Source: Sesamum alatum (taxonomy: Eukaryota; Streptophyta; Magnoliopsida; Lamiales; Pedaliaceae). Taken from it: 64,000 nucleotides of DNA. The position numbers were made by a program, and so were the translations under genes. The stretch covers positions 22,500,383-22,564,382 of the forward strand of contig JACGWO010000005.1 in NCBI GenBank assembly GCA_034509735.1. The letters run 5' to 3'. Positions 54,569-64,000 of the stretch are shown here, piece by piece; the stretch's first letter is position 1; every line of letters starts with the position of its first letter. The notes beneath the pieces are model-generated. The model was not told the origin of the DNA and ran no database searches. It saw only the letters and a list, made by a program, of their open reading frames with translations.

Positions 54569-56795
54569 TGTTGTAATAGGTGACCAGAAAGCCAATAGGT
54601 TTGGCAATTTGTAACCTATTCGACAACTTGATGTAGATGTAATATTATTATGTGATGAATAAGATGAGTGTTTCGTCACCAATGGTACCTTCTTTGCTGC
54701 GCTCATCTTACATTTGTTAAAACGTGTTTAACTTATATCGCAACAAAGCCCACAGACCATGGATAACAACTCGTGCAGTTGGGCCACGCATTGGATGGTG
54801 GTCATGAAACCAACTGATTAAGAGTTGGGTCTGAAACGTTCCAAGTCGAGGACCTCGAGACAGGGCATCGAGAGTCCTATTGAGACTTGCGTCAAGAGTC
54901 GTGTTCATTGGATGAGTGTCGTGTTTCATCGGCGACAGGCGTGGGACGCCTACACGATCTTGATGGGTTGGTCGACTGGGGTCAAGCCGACTGGACTGAC
55001 TCGGGGGGATCATCATATGGAAGCCTTGGAGGCTTGGTCGGTATGATTGGTTTTTTCCCGGTTCCGATAGTACGGGAGTAATCCACAGACTTGAGGAATC
55101 ATGGCAGTCGCGTGCACAGGACGGCTGTATCTTGGATCTGGCGAGAGGTAATCATTCTGTAAGATGATTATCATAAGCCTTGTCCAGTGCAGTCGAAATG
55201 TGTAGCGAGAACGGTGGATTCCAAGAAGAGGATCTGTCCCCTGTCAGTATGTGACAGAGGTATCTCCTATGCACTCGGAGACACGTTCATGCTGTTTGAA
55301 GCTGTGGCCACAGTGGTTGGTCGAACAGGGAATGGTTTCCTGTGTTGACGCAATGAAGCATACGTGGTCTCGAGTATTAAGCATAGATGCCTAGTCAAGG
55401 ATGGGAACCGACGCCCATTCCATACCCTAGATTAAGGCCGGGAGACGGTAGACGGAAGGATCGTACCCGTGCGGAATCGGCGCCTAAATGTTCACGCCAA
55501 TTCACCTAGTCTCTAGTGCCATGGACCGTTGCTAGACGGCCACCCATGGTAACAGGCCCTTGTGGGACACGGGCCCAAGTCTAGCTGAGGGTGAACCTAA
55601 AGGGTCACACACAAATCACCGAGGAGGTTGAGAGATCGACTTGGAGTCAATCTCGAAGGATAAAATAAGTAATTGGATTAGTTGGGGAAAGTCCATTGGA
55701 TGGACGGGCCGATATTGTATCGGGCTTTCATTTAATCGGTAAATTGGATTTTCGATTAAATATGGAAAGTTGAGACGTTGAGACGTTGGATCATTTAATT
55801 GGATTAAAAGATCAACGGGAATAATTTAAGTGGACATTAAATTGGATTTAATATTGGGTTCGTCGTAATTGGATTACGATAAAACCCGGTCCATTAAATT
55901 ATACCCGAGAGGAGAAATAATTCCTAATTTGGAATAGGAAGAAGTTGGACTTCTTCCCTTAATTAAATATGGCCGACATGCTCCCTTGGAGGAAGCAAAA
56001 TCAGCCATGTTTCATGCTAGGTGGTATGTTGACTTGTCTCTTTTGGAAAGAGACAAATCAACTCCAATCAAGCTCTTCCCTTTTGGTATGATTTGATCAT
56101 ACCATAAATTTTGGTTGGCTTGATTGAAGAATTGATGGTGATTGATTGGAATGAATCTAGACATCCTTGGATGAACCTAGACACATTCCAATAATCACAT
56201 TAATTATGTATATATATTAGAATATACTACACCAAGCATAAGTGATTCATTATTCATCTTTTTCTAGAAAAAAGAGAAGACAAAAATCCCTCTCCTCTCT
56301 CTCAAATTTCGTGCTCTCTCCCTCTCTCACACTTGTGTTCTTCACTTGATTTTGAATCAAGAAGAAGAACAAAGTAAGTTTAAGAGAACACTAATTCATA
56401 GTGTTCTTCTCTTAAACCGATTCCTTCTAAACCCGTTCTTTTCTAGCAAGAAGAACGTGTGTTTCTTCCGGTGTGGTGTGGATCACCTTTGGAGAATCCA
56501 TACGTTTTGATTTCGTGAGCATTCCGGAGAAGGAACAACGCAAGTACCCGGGAGCATACGCTAAACAATCAAAGGTAACGGTTTATTACGCTTTGATTGA
56601 TTTCATTTATATATCTATGCCCTATGTGTTTAAATATATGTTTTAATATTTACACATTCTACATCGAACGCCCGGTTGAGCACCCAAGGGTACACCCCTT
56701 GGGATTCGCGTATTTTGAATTTGATTTAAATTTACACACAATTTCTCGCTTTCTCGCTTCCGCTCGCGCTCCCGGGCGGATCCGCTTGTCCTTCA
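54569..56795 (+). repeat. copia-C 3' LTR
   Basis: A 2227-bp LTR starting TGTTGTAATAGG and ending CTTGTCCTTCA just before TSD ACAAG. It has the complete U5 end with the CCCAAGGG/CCCTTGGG hairpin at about 56684-56704. Confidence 0.92.
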
Positions 56796-58807
56796 ACAAG
56801 AGGAACTACTTACCTATTTTCGTGGATCTTTGAGTCCTCCTGGCCCACTCAGCAACATATTGACGAGGTATTGGAGTGCATGGGGCAACGTGTGGATGAT
56901 GACATGAACCACTCTCTGAACCGACCTTATACTGCAGCAGTTGCTTTGTTGCTCTAAAACAGATGCACCCGGACAAATCTCCTGGACCTGACGGTATGCC
57001 TGCTTTGTTCTTCCACACTTATTGGCATATTGTAGGACCTCGTACTGTTGCTAGTATTTTGCATTTTCTAAGCAACGGTACTATGTCCTGACAAATAAAC
57101 CATAGATTCATAGTTCTCATTCCTAAGTGTAAGAGGCTTGAAACAGTTGCTCAATTTAGACTGATTAGCCTCTACAATGTCATTTATAAGCTTGGCTAAA
57201 ACACCCTTGCAAATCGATTGAAACCCTTCCTTAATAACATTATCTCTGACTCACAGTCTACTTTCATACCTGGTAGGATAATCGTAGATAATGTGCTTGT
57301 AGCCTTCGAAGTGAAACATTTTCTTAATAATAAGCGACGGGGCAAAGAAGGCTATGCCATTGTAAAGCTCAAAATGAGCAAGGTTTATGACCGGGTTGAG
57401 TGGACTTCTCTTAAAAGTGATCTTATTAAATTGGGGTTCGAAGAGCCTTTCGTTTCTAGAGTGCAAGAGTGTATTTCGACGGTGTCCTTTTCTTTGATGC
57501 TCAATGGTGAATTTTTCGGTTTATTTGCATCCTCATAGGGTTATCCGACAAGGTGACCTCCTATTACCATATTTATTTCTCTTGTGTCCAGAGGTGTTGA
57601 GTTGTATGATATAGAAGGCGGAATGAGAGGATAGGTTGAAGGGGATAAAAAAAATTTCGAGGGGCGCCGAGTGTGAGCTACCTACTATTTGCGAACGATA
57701 TATTAATATGCAGTCAAGCCACGTATGTGACTTTCCTATGTATCAAAGATATCCTTGGACGATATGAGGAAGTCTCGGGCAACAGATCAATTTGCAAAAT
57801 TCATCCGTGGTGTTTAGCCAGAATGTGAACAATGAGGAACAAAACCGTTTGGAATCATTACTCGGAGTCCGAGTTAAGGTAAAGCACGATATAATTTTGG
57901 GCTACCAAGGATGGCTAACTGATCAAGATCTGAATTGTTCAAGAATTTCGGGGAGTGTATTTTCAAAAGAACAATGGGTTGGAAGGAGAAGGTACTTTCA
58001 CAAGCCAGAAAGTTGACTTTAATCAAAACGGTATTGCAATCTATCCCAACATATGCAACATCTTGTTTTCTTTTACCGACTAATTTACTTAACGATATTA
58101 ATAGACAAATAGCGGATTTCTTTTGGGATAATGGTGAGACGAAAAAAATACATTGGATACGTTGGGGTAGAGTTTGCAAAAGAACCAGAGATGGCGGGCT
58201 TGGCCTATGTGATTTACATAGCTTCAATATGGCTCTTCTAACAGAACAATATTGACGAATGTTTTCTAATCCGGAGACCTTACTTGGATGGCTACTCAAA
58301 GCCCGTTACTTCCCTTCCACCAGTATGTTTCTGGCAAAGAAAAAATCAAACTCCTTCTATACTGGGCAAAGCTTGTCTGCGGCAAAGGAGCTGGTACACG
58401 AGGGATCTGGATGGAGAATTGGGAATGGAATGCGAGTCTGTATACGGGAGGATCGTTCGATACCAAGAGAGAATACTTTCAGAATTAGGGTACCTCCTAT
58501 CGAACTGGAAGTTGTGAATAGGGTGGGTGAGCTTATTACACAAACGGGACATGAGTAGAATGAGGAGTTGATCTGGAACAAGTTTTGTGAAGATGATGCG
58601 AAGCTTATTCTCTCAATAATGCTTGGCAAATCCATAGAAGATAAACCGATCTGGTATCGGCCGAAGAAAGCGAGAATTCATACAACCTGCACAGAGATAT
58701 GGTAGTGGGGCATAGTAGCTCGACGAGCGAGGAAGCACCAAGCAGAGATTGGCAGTTTGTATAGCAGCTGAAACTTCCACCAAAAGTGAAGATGTTTATA
58801 TGGAGAG
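56796..58807 (+). pseudogene. LINE-2 ORF2, part 2: reverse transcriptase
   Basis: It continues the linker across copia-C. Readable blocks in shifting frames are MHPDKSPGPDGMPALFF, LANRLKPFLNN, SQSTFIPGRIIVDNVL, VKLKMSKVYDRVEW, IRQGDLLLPYLFLLC and the catalytic LLFANDILIC near 57680, where FADD is expected (first Asp to Asn). Then come MGWKEKVLSQARKL, SIPTYATSCFLLP, FFWDNGETKKIHWIRW, GGLGLCDLHSFN and W-LKARYFP, and finally KLPPKVKMFIWRVL before the gypsy insertion at 58808. There are many stops. Confidence 0.83.
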
Positions 58808-59170
58808 TGTTGCGTATCCAAGGAGAACAGATTCAAAAGGGGAAGAAGGGGAAGGAGACTTGAGAAGGGGGAAGGGAAAACTTGAGAATGGAGACAAAAT
58901 TTTCATATATTCCTTAGTAGCACAAACTTTCCTGCCTATTAAAAGGACATACGACATAACTAACTAATATTCTCTTATCTAGATACTTGCTAGATGGCAT
59001 ACATCAGTTTATTTAGTGCAATTCCTAATAAGCTGATAATAGCAAATAGTGGATGATCACTCTTCCTTGGGTTAACATAGTTCAGAAATTAATCTTTATA
59101 GCGGGTTGGGATTTTAATTTTTCTCTTGGGCCTTTCTTTTAGAGCAATTGGGCCAACACTCGCATCATTA
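58808..59170 (-). repeat. gypsy 3' LTR
   Basis: A 363-bp LTR that pairs with 63097-63456 at about 90 percent or better by eye. The pol reading frame enters this LTR and stops at 59089, inside it. Confidence 0.88.
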
Positions 59171-59600
59171 CCCGACCCATCGAGAGAAGCCTTGTCCAAA
59201 AGGCGAAAATCAGGGAAACGGGCAGTCAGAGAGGCAGAATCTTCCCAAGTAACCTCAAGTTCAAACAACCCTTTCCACTGCACGAGGAGTTCTGTTCCAT
59301 CGTCTGGGACTGAGCAATGATCCAGAATTTTCTCCGGCATTTCGGACGAGGCAGCGTCGGAGGAAACTAACTGGAGGGGGCAGATCTGAGTCTTTGGGTC
59401 GCCGTAGCAAGGGCGAAGGTGGGAGACATGGAAGACAGGGTGAATCTTGGTCGCCGGAGGGAATTCCAATTCGTAAGCGACGGCTCCAATGCGCCGAATG
59501 ACTCGAAAAGGCCCGAAGAAATGTTTCCCCAGCTTCTGCGAAATGTGAGTGGTGGCTGATTTTTGGCAATACGGTTGAAGCTTCAGAAAAACCCAAGAGC
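59089..59600 (-). pseudogene. gypsy integrase tail and chromodomain
   Basis: The minus frame 59469-59089 reads FPPATKIHPVFHVSHLRPC, the conserved end of chromovirus integrase. It is followed by ILDHCSVPDDG, LVQWKGLFELEVTWED and ARFPDFRLLDKASLDGSGND, a chromodomain-like module. Such modules target integration to marked chromatin. Three aromatic cage residues cannot all be placed with confidence. The frame runs about 80 bp into the 3' LTR and ends IPTRYKD. The upstream part (59600-59470, GAVAYELE region) is in another frame. Confidence 0.8.
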
Positions 59601-59666
59601 CTTCGGATAACTCCTTGTCCGAATGCTTGGCGTTAGCCTGCTAAGTCATCCGATGACGGGCACGAG

Positions 59667-60530
59667 TCAGGTTGAGGCACAATTTCTGAAGGATAATCTG
59701 CCGCCGAGCCAGAAGGTCATCAAGTAAGGTGACCTTGGTCTTCCCGGAACAGTAACTCGGAAGAGATGGGGAACATGACCATAGAGAGCCTGAAAAGGCG
59801 GCATGCCGATCACGCTATGGTAACCCGAATTATACCAAAATTTTGCCAGTGGAAGATATTTGACCCAGAGTTTGAGCTCATCGCTAACAAACCAACGCAG
59901 GTACGTTTCGAGGCAGCGGTTCAGAACCTCCATTTAGCCGTCCAACTGCGGATGATAGGAGTTGCTAAAAGAGAGAGTGGTGCCCAGCATGCGGAAGAAC
60001 TCACACCAAAATCGACTGAGGAAAACCGGGTCACGGTTGCTGGCAATAGCCTTCGGCGCCCCATGAAGCCGGTAAGTCTCCGTCACGAAAAGCAAAGCAA
60101 GTGATGCAGCAGTAAAGCCCGAAGGTAAAGCAATAAAATGTGCAAATTTTGTAAGTCTGTCTACAACCACCCAAATGACAGATTTTCCTGAAACAGGAGG
60201 ATGATAGGTGATGAAGTCCATGGAAATTTCCTCCCAAAACCTGACTGGGACGGGCAACGGTTGTAAAAGGCCGTAAGGGGCATGCGGCGGCACTTTGCAG
60301 TGTTGACAGATTTGGCAATTGCGGATGAAAGTACGTACATCAGCAGACATACACGGCCAGTAAAAGAGGGAAGCAAAGCGAGCCAAGGTGGCCTTCACTC
60401 TAGAGTGACCCCCAACAGGTGAAGTGTGAAACTCGGAGAGTAAGTCCGGAATGAGCCCAGAAGACCGCGGGACAAACAAACGATGATCGTGATATAGAAG
60501 TCCATCCTTAGCGTGAATAACGGTGGTCAA
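59667..60530 (-). pseudogene. gypsy integrase
   Basis: The frame 60530-59934 shows the HHCC zinc-binding start (LLSEFHTSPVGGHSRVKAT ... CQICQHCK), then the core with SMDFITYHPPVSGKSVIWVV, VVDRLTKFAHFIAL and a second site NRDPVF where SDRD is expected. A stop then interrupts QLDG, where DGQTEVVNRCLETYLR is expected; the next frame, 59933-59667, starts MEVLNRCLETYLRW and continues LPLAKFWYNSGYHSVIG and PFQALYGH. The Gln codon has become TAA. The enzyme joins cDNA ends to target DNA; this copy is inactive. Confidence 0.85.
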
Positions 60531-60551
60531 GGAAGTCCGGGTTTTTGGGGT

Positions 60552-62010
60552 CTATGGTCTGCTAGTTGGCGATGTAAGCCCGCAATTTGGCAATGAAGTC
60601 CACAAAAACTGTGCTGAGGGCCAGGCATACAGCATCAAGAGGGCGGTGGGACAGGGCATCGACCACGGAATTTTCTTTACCCGGTTTATAGTGAATCTCA
60701 TAAATGTAGCCAAGAAGTTTAGAAAGCCACTTCTATTGCTCGGGATCTGGATGGTCTGGGAGATGAGTTCTTTGATGCTCTGATGGTCTGTAAATATCCT
60801 GAAGGTTTGGCCAAATAAATATTGTCGCCATTTTTTGACAGCTTCTAATGGCATAGAGTTCCCTAACATACGTAGATGCGGTGGCCATGCATGGGCTAAG
60901 CTTCTTGCTGAAAAAAAGCCAACGGCTGTCCTCGCTGAGAAAGAACAGTGCCAATGGCTGAAGAGGAGGCATCCGTACTGACGTTGAAGGTAGTCGAGAA
61001 GTCCGGCAGGACGAAGACCGGCAGAGAGACCATGGCCTGTGTTAGGGCCGCAAAGGAAGTGGTGGCGGCCTCCGACCACGTGAAGTCACCAACTTTGAGC
61101 AAGTCCGTGAGGGGGACCAGAAATAGCGGCGTACCCCTGCACAAAGCGGCGGTAGAAACCCGTCAAACCCAAAAAACGTCCGTAGAGCTATCACAGACGT
61201 AGGAGTAGGCCAATCTTGAATTACTTGTATTTTATCCCGGTTTGGTTGAACCCTTTGTGCAGAAATAATATGCCCTAAGTAATCCACTGACTGAACAGCA
61301 AAAACACATTTTGAAAGTTTCGCGAAAAATTGGTTAGCCACAAGCAATTCCAGAATCAAACGCAAATGCAACAAGTGCTCAGCCCAAGATGGGCTAAACA
61401 CCAAAATATCATCGAAAAACACGATAACAAACTGCCGAAGGAAGGGCCGGAGGACGTCGTTCATGGCGGATTGAAAAGTGGACAGCGCGTTGGTGAGGCC
61501 AGATGGCATGACTAGGAATTCATTATGCCCATCAATGGTCCGGAAAGCAGTTTTGGGTATGTCTTCCAGAAACATTCGGATTTGATGATACCAGAACGAA
61601 GGTCGATCTTTGAAAAATAGCAAGCACCACAGAGCTCATGATAAGCTCGTCAATAGTGGGTATGGGAAATAAGGTCCTTGATCGTAATAGCGTTGAGAGC
61701 TCGATAATCCGGGCAAAAACGCAAAGTCCCATCCTTCTTCTTAACCAAAATCACCGGTGAGGATTAGGGACTAGTACTAGGATGAATAATTCCATCCTTC
61801 AACATATCGGCAATTAGTTTGGCCATGGCCTCTTTTTGACATTGGGGGATAGCGGTAAGGTCGAATGTTAACCGGAGAAGAGTTGGGGAGAAGGTGTACG
61901 TGATGATCATGTGGCCAAGGTGGGGGCAGTGAATGTAGGGTTAAAAAGACAGTAGTGAACTGTTTGAGGAGAAGTGACAAATCAGGGGGATATTTGGCAA
62001 TGTGGGCAAC
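60552..62010 (-). pseudogene. gypsy reverse transcriptase and RNase H
   Basis: RT begins YPPDLSLLLKQFTTVF and HDHHVHLLPNSSPVNIRPYR near 62000, then [20 protein letters not shown] in a shifted frame. The frame 61623-61042 has IPKTAFRTIDGHNEFLVMPS, the catalytic VIVFFDDILVFSPSW, LSKCVFAVQSVDYLGHIIS and VIQDWPTPTSV. RNase H follows in 61144-60552: FNVSTDASSSAIGTVLSQRG, YVRELYAI, KKWRQYLFGQTFRIFTDHQS. At least five frame changes and several stops occur. The RT active site itself is intact. Confidence 0.86.
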
Positions 62011-62079
62011 GTTAGTAGCAGGGAGAGTATTAGGCTGTGGAGTAGGAGAAGGATGATCACGAGGCAACATTGCTACGGC

Positions 62080-63060
62080 GTGGCAAGAGGCCACTGAGTC
62101 TGTATGAAGCAGCCAACAAAACTTATGCCCCGTATGGAACCTTTCATCGCAATTAAAATAAAGGCCCTTAGCTCGTCGGGCTTGCATTTCCGCCGGCATC
62201 AAACTGCGTGCAGGCTAGGGGGGGGAAGTAAGGGTGGCATGAAAGGGCGCGGAGGAGGAGCTGGCAGTAATGGAGCAGCTGGAAAAGGCGCCCTGCAAGA
62301 AACCGACGGCACTGCTGTAAGAGGCCTCGCCAAGAATGGTTGGTCCAATAGTTTCGACTCGATAAGCTTGGCCAAACCGATGGCCTGGGAGATAGTAGTA
62401 GGGTGATGCACTGCCATCTCTCGCTGAATATCCGAACAAAGGCCCGAAATGAAGCAATCCAAGATGGATTCGGCTGATAATCCTTCAACCCGGTTGCATA
62501 AACGCTCGAATTCAAGCTGATACTCCGCCACAGTCCCTGTTTGTCGTATCTTGAAAAGTGCTTGGCAGGGGTTCTCATATGCCGACGGGCTGAAATGGAG
62601 CTCCAAGGAACGGACAAAGGCCGGCCAGGAGGATAAGAGGTGGTTGTTGTGCATCCCATTTAAACCACCCCAATGCGTCATCCGCCATATAGCAGGAGAC
62701 TTGACGGAGACGTTCCACAGGAATCGCATAATAATCGAAGAATTGCTCCGCCTGGAAGAGCCATTCAAGTGGGTTAGAGCTATCAAAAGGGGGCAGGTGC
62801 AGCTTAGGTGGGGGTGGGCATGATTCGGGTTCTATGGAAGGAGGAAAAGTGTCCGAAGAATTCGGCATTACAAGCAGGTTGGAAAGGGAGGATGAAGTGA
62901 TGTTAGAGAGTTGAAGCTGGAGATTGGAGATGGTTGTGGAAGTGGAATCATGGCGTGCGTCCATGGTAGCCCTCAAGTCTTGCACCACGGCCACCATGGA
63001 GGTGACCGACTCGTTAAGAATTTGAAGTTCAGATTGGGATTGTTGATTTCTAGTTTGCAT
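62080..63060 (-). pseudogene. gypsy gag
   Basis: The start is the ATG at 63060 (MQTRNQQSQSELQIL), 37 bp after the 5' LTR. There is an N-terminal heptad-like stretch, PPPKLHLPPFDSSNPLEWLF, and after a frameshift near 62650 the Retrotrans_gag core (FVRSLELHFSPSAYENP, FKIRQTGTVAEYQLEFERL, FISGLCSDIQREMAV). A proline-rich hinge leads to the zinc-knuckle region RRAKGLYFNCDERFHTGHKF, where two Cys of the expected CFNCDEKF-GHKC are lost. The chain passes straight into RT within about 60 codons, so the aspartic protease domain has been deleted. Confidence 0.82.
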
Positions 63061-63079
63061 GGCAGAAGGGGAGAACAAT

Positions 63080-63096
63080 AACGAGAGCACCAAAAA
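63080..63096 (-). promoter_or_regulatory. putative gypsy primer-binding site
   Basis: The sense strand reads TTTTTGGTGCTCTCG right after the 5' LTR end CAACA. A TGG-starting segment at this position is the usual PBS; the primer tRNA was not identified. Confidence 0.5.
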
Positions 63097-63456
63097 TGTT
63101 GTGTATCCAAGGATAACAGATTCAGAAGAGGGGAAGAAGGGGAAGGAGACTTGAGAAGGGGAAGGGAAAACTTGAGAATGGAAACAAATTTTTCATATAT
63201 TCCTCAGTAACACAAACTTTCCTACCTATTAAAAGGACATACGACATAACTAATTAATATTCTCTTATCTAATACTTGCCAGATGACATACATCAGTTTA
63301 TTTAGTGCAATTCCTAGTAAGCTGATAATAGCAGATAGTGGATGATCACTCTTCCTTGGGTTAACATGGTTCAGAAATCAATCTTTATAGCAAGTTGGGA
63401 TTTCAATTTTTCTCTTGGACCTTTCTTTCACAGCAATTGGGCCAACTCTTGCATTA
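63097..63456 (-). repeat. gypsy 5' LTR
   Basis: A 360-bp LTR adjoining TSD GAGAG on the right and the gag leader on the left; pairs with 58808-59170. Confidence 0.88.
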
Positions 63457-64000
63457 GAGAGCATGTAGGAGCGCCATCCTGACTACCACGAACCTGACAA
63501 AATGAATCAGTTTATTTGACGGAAGTTGCCCAAGATGTGAGGAATTAGAGGATGACATACACCATGCCTTGTTGAAGTTTACTTTTGCCAGGTAGACTTG
63601 GGCATTGAGTAACTTACCCTAGAATGCTATTGATTCGTGGTTTGGATCATGTGAGGATTGGATGAGAGAGCTGATGGGTAAACTAGAGTCTGTACAGGTA
63701 TAGTGGTTTTTTTACCGTCTGCGGGATGTTGTGGACTAGTAGGAACAAAGCATTGATGGAGGATGAGAAGGATGATCCATATCAAGTGATTATGAAAGGT
63801 CAGCGCCTTCTGCAAGCTTTTAGAGCAGTTGAATGGAGGCCACCAGTGGAACAACAACCAGAGATTGTCATGGAGCCTACTAATATCGGACAATATCAAA
63901 ATAAATTTTGACGGGCCGCTGTTTTGAACACACGGGAGCGGGAACTGGAATTGTGGCAAGGAATTCAACTAGAGAGTGTCTGGGCTGGAAGGTATCTTTC
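63457..64000 (+). pseudogene. LINE-2 ORF2, part 3: zf-RVT domain and C-terminal region
   Basis: It resumes after the gypsy element with a decayed ALPTTTNL-type segment, then CPRCEELEDDIHHALLKFTF (Cys-x2-Cys and His-x-x-His of zf-RVT), ARQTWALSNLP and WFGSCEDWM. The frame 63726-63911 encodes LWTSRNKALMEDEKDDPYQV, the usual linker before RNase H, which would lie beyond the window. Stops separate the blocks. Confidence 0.82.

Larger units (their letters stand above)
47624..56795 (+). mobile_element. Ty1/copia LTR retrotransposon copia-C (same family as copia-A), inserted in LINE-2 ORF2
   Basis: The 5' LTR (47624-49786, 3' end missing) and 3' LTR (54569-56795) match copia-A LTRs. The TSD ACAAG is exact (47619-47623 and 56796-56800). 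Gag to RNase H lie on the plus strand. A deletion has removed the last roughly 48 bp of the 5' LTR, the PBS and about 800 bp of leader. Other deletions and stops lie in gag, integrase and RT. Confidence 0.93.
58808..63456 (-). mobile_element. Ty3/gypsy chromovirus-type LTR retrotransposon, inserted in LINE-2 ORF2
   Basis: LTRs of about 360 bp (58808-59170 and 63097-63456) flank minus-strand gag, RT, RNase H, integrase and chromodomain. The TSD GAGAG is exact (58803-58807 and 63457-63461). On the sense strand both LTRs start TAATG and end CAACA, lacking the usual 5' TG. Total length, 4649 bp, is short because the protease region is missing. Confidence 0.9.
44640..64000 (+). mobile_element. L1-type LINE (LINE-2), right end beyond the window, with nested insertions
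   Basis: ORF1 with DUF4283/CCHC features (44740-46205) is followed by ORF2 endonuclease (46459-47623), RT (56796-58807) and the zf-RVT/C-terminal region (63457-64000). Copia-C and a gypsy element interrupt ORF2. It differs in sequence from LINE-1 and belongs to another L1 family. The left boundary is approximate. Confidence 0.8.

Overview
The window is a heterochromatin-like stretch of plant nuclear DNA, most likely from a eudicot. The evidence is AT-rich sequence, plant-type L1 LINEs with a CCHC (DUF4283-type) ORF1, Ty1/copia elements primed by initiator-Met tRNA, a chromodomain Ty3/gypsy element, En/Spm (CACTA) remnants and long-TIR MITEs. A Lamiales or other asterid origin is only an impression. 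I found no ordinary host gene. Almost everything that can be identified is transposon, in several cases with exact target-site duplications (TSDs).

Region 1 (1-13.4 kb) is an older patchwork. It holds two convergent 3' halves of CACTA elements that share exons and CCGTTCC/GGAACGG subterminal repeats, several long-TIR MITEs, a deletion-scarred copia fragment (about 11.4-12.85 kb) abutting a LINE fragment, and AT-rich spacers without genes.

Region 2 (13.4-43.6 kb) is a nest read from TSDs. A MITE of about 550 bp is split by a full-length-looking LINE (LINE-1, 13775-43434, 18-bp TSD CAATAATAAGTCAATCGA). LINE-1 ORF2 is interrupted by copia-A (17988-27710, minus, TSD AAACA) and copia-B (28610-41120, minus, TSD CATGT). 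Copia-B is itself interrupted in its reverse transcriptase by a solo LTR of the copia-A family (31783-34015, plus, TSD CCATA).

Region 3 (43.6-64 kb) holds another MITE and a second LINE (LINE-2) running off the right edge. LINE-2 ORF2 is interrupted by copia-C (47624-56795, plus, TSD ACAAG, same family as copia-A) and by a chromodomain gypsy element (58808-63456, minus, TSD GAGAG) that has lost its protease.

All coding regions are broken by stops, frameshifts or deletions, so none of these copies looks autonomous. The most interesting signals are non-coding. The copia leaders carry two hairpins that present the same 16-nt loop on stems that differ between families. A stem-loop with compensatory changes lies near the U5 end of both LTR families. 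Copia-B has a W-box cluster upstream of its TATA box. The leaders contain an extremely GC-rich alternating-purine/pyrimidine block. The LINE-1 3' UTR has a 45-bp tandem array of hairpins. All comparisons were made by eye; percentages and ages were not computed.
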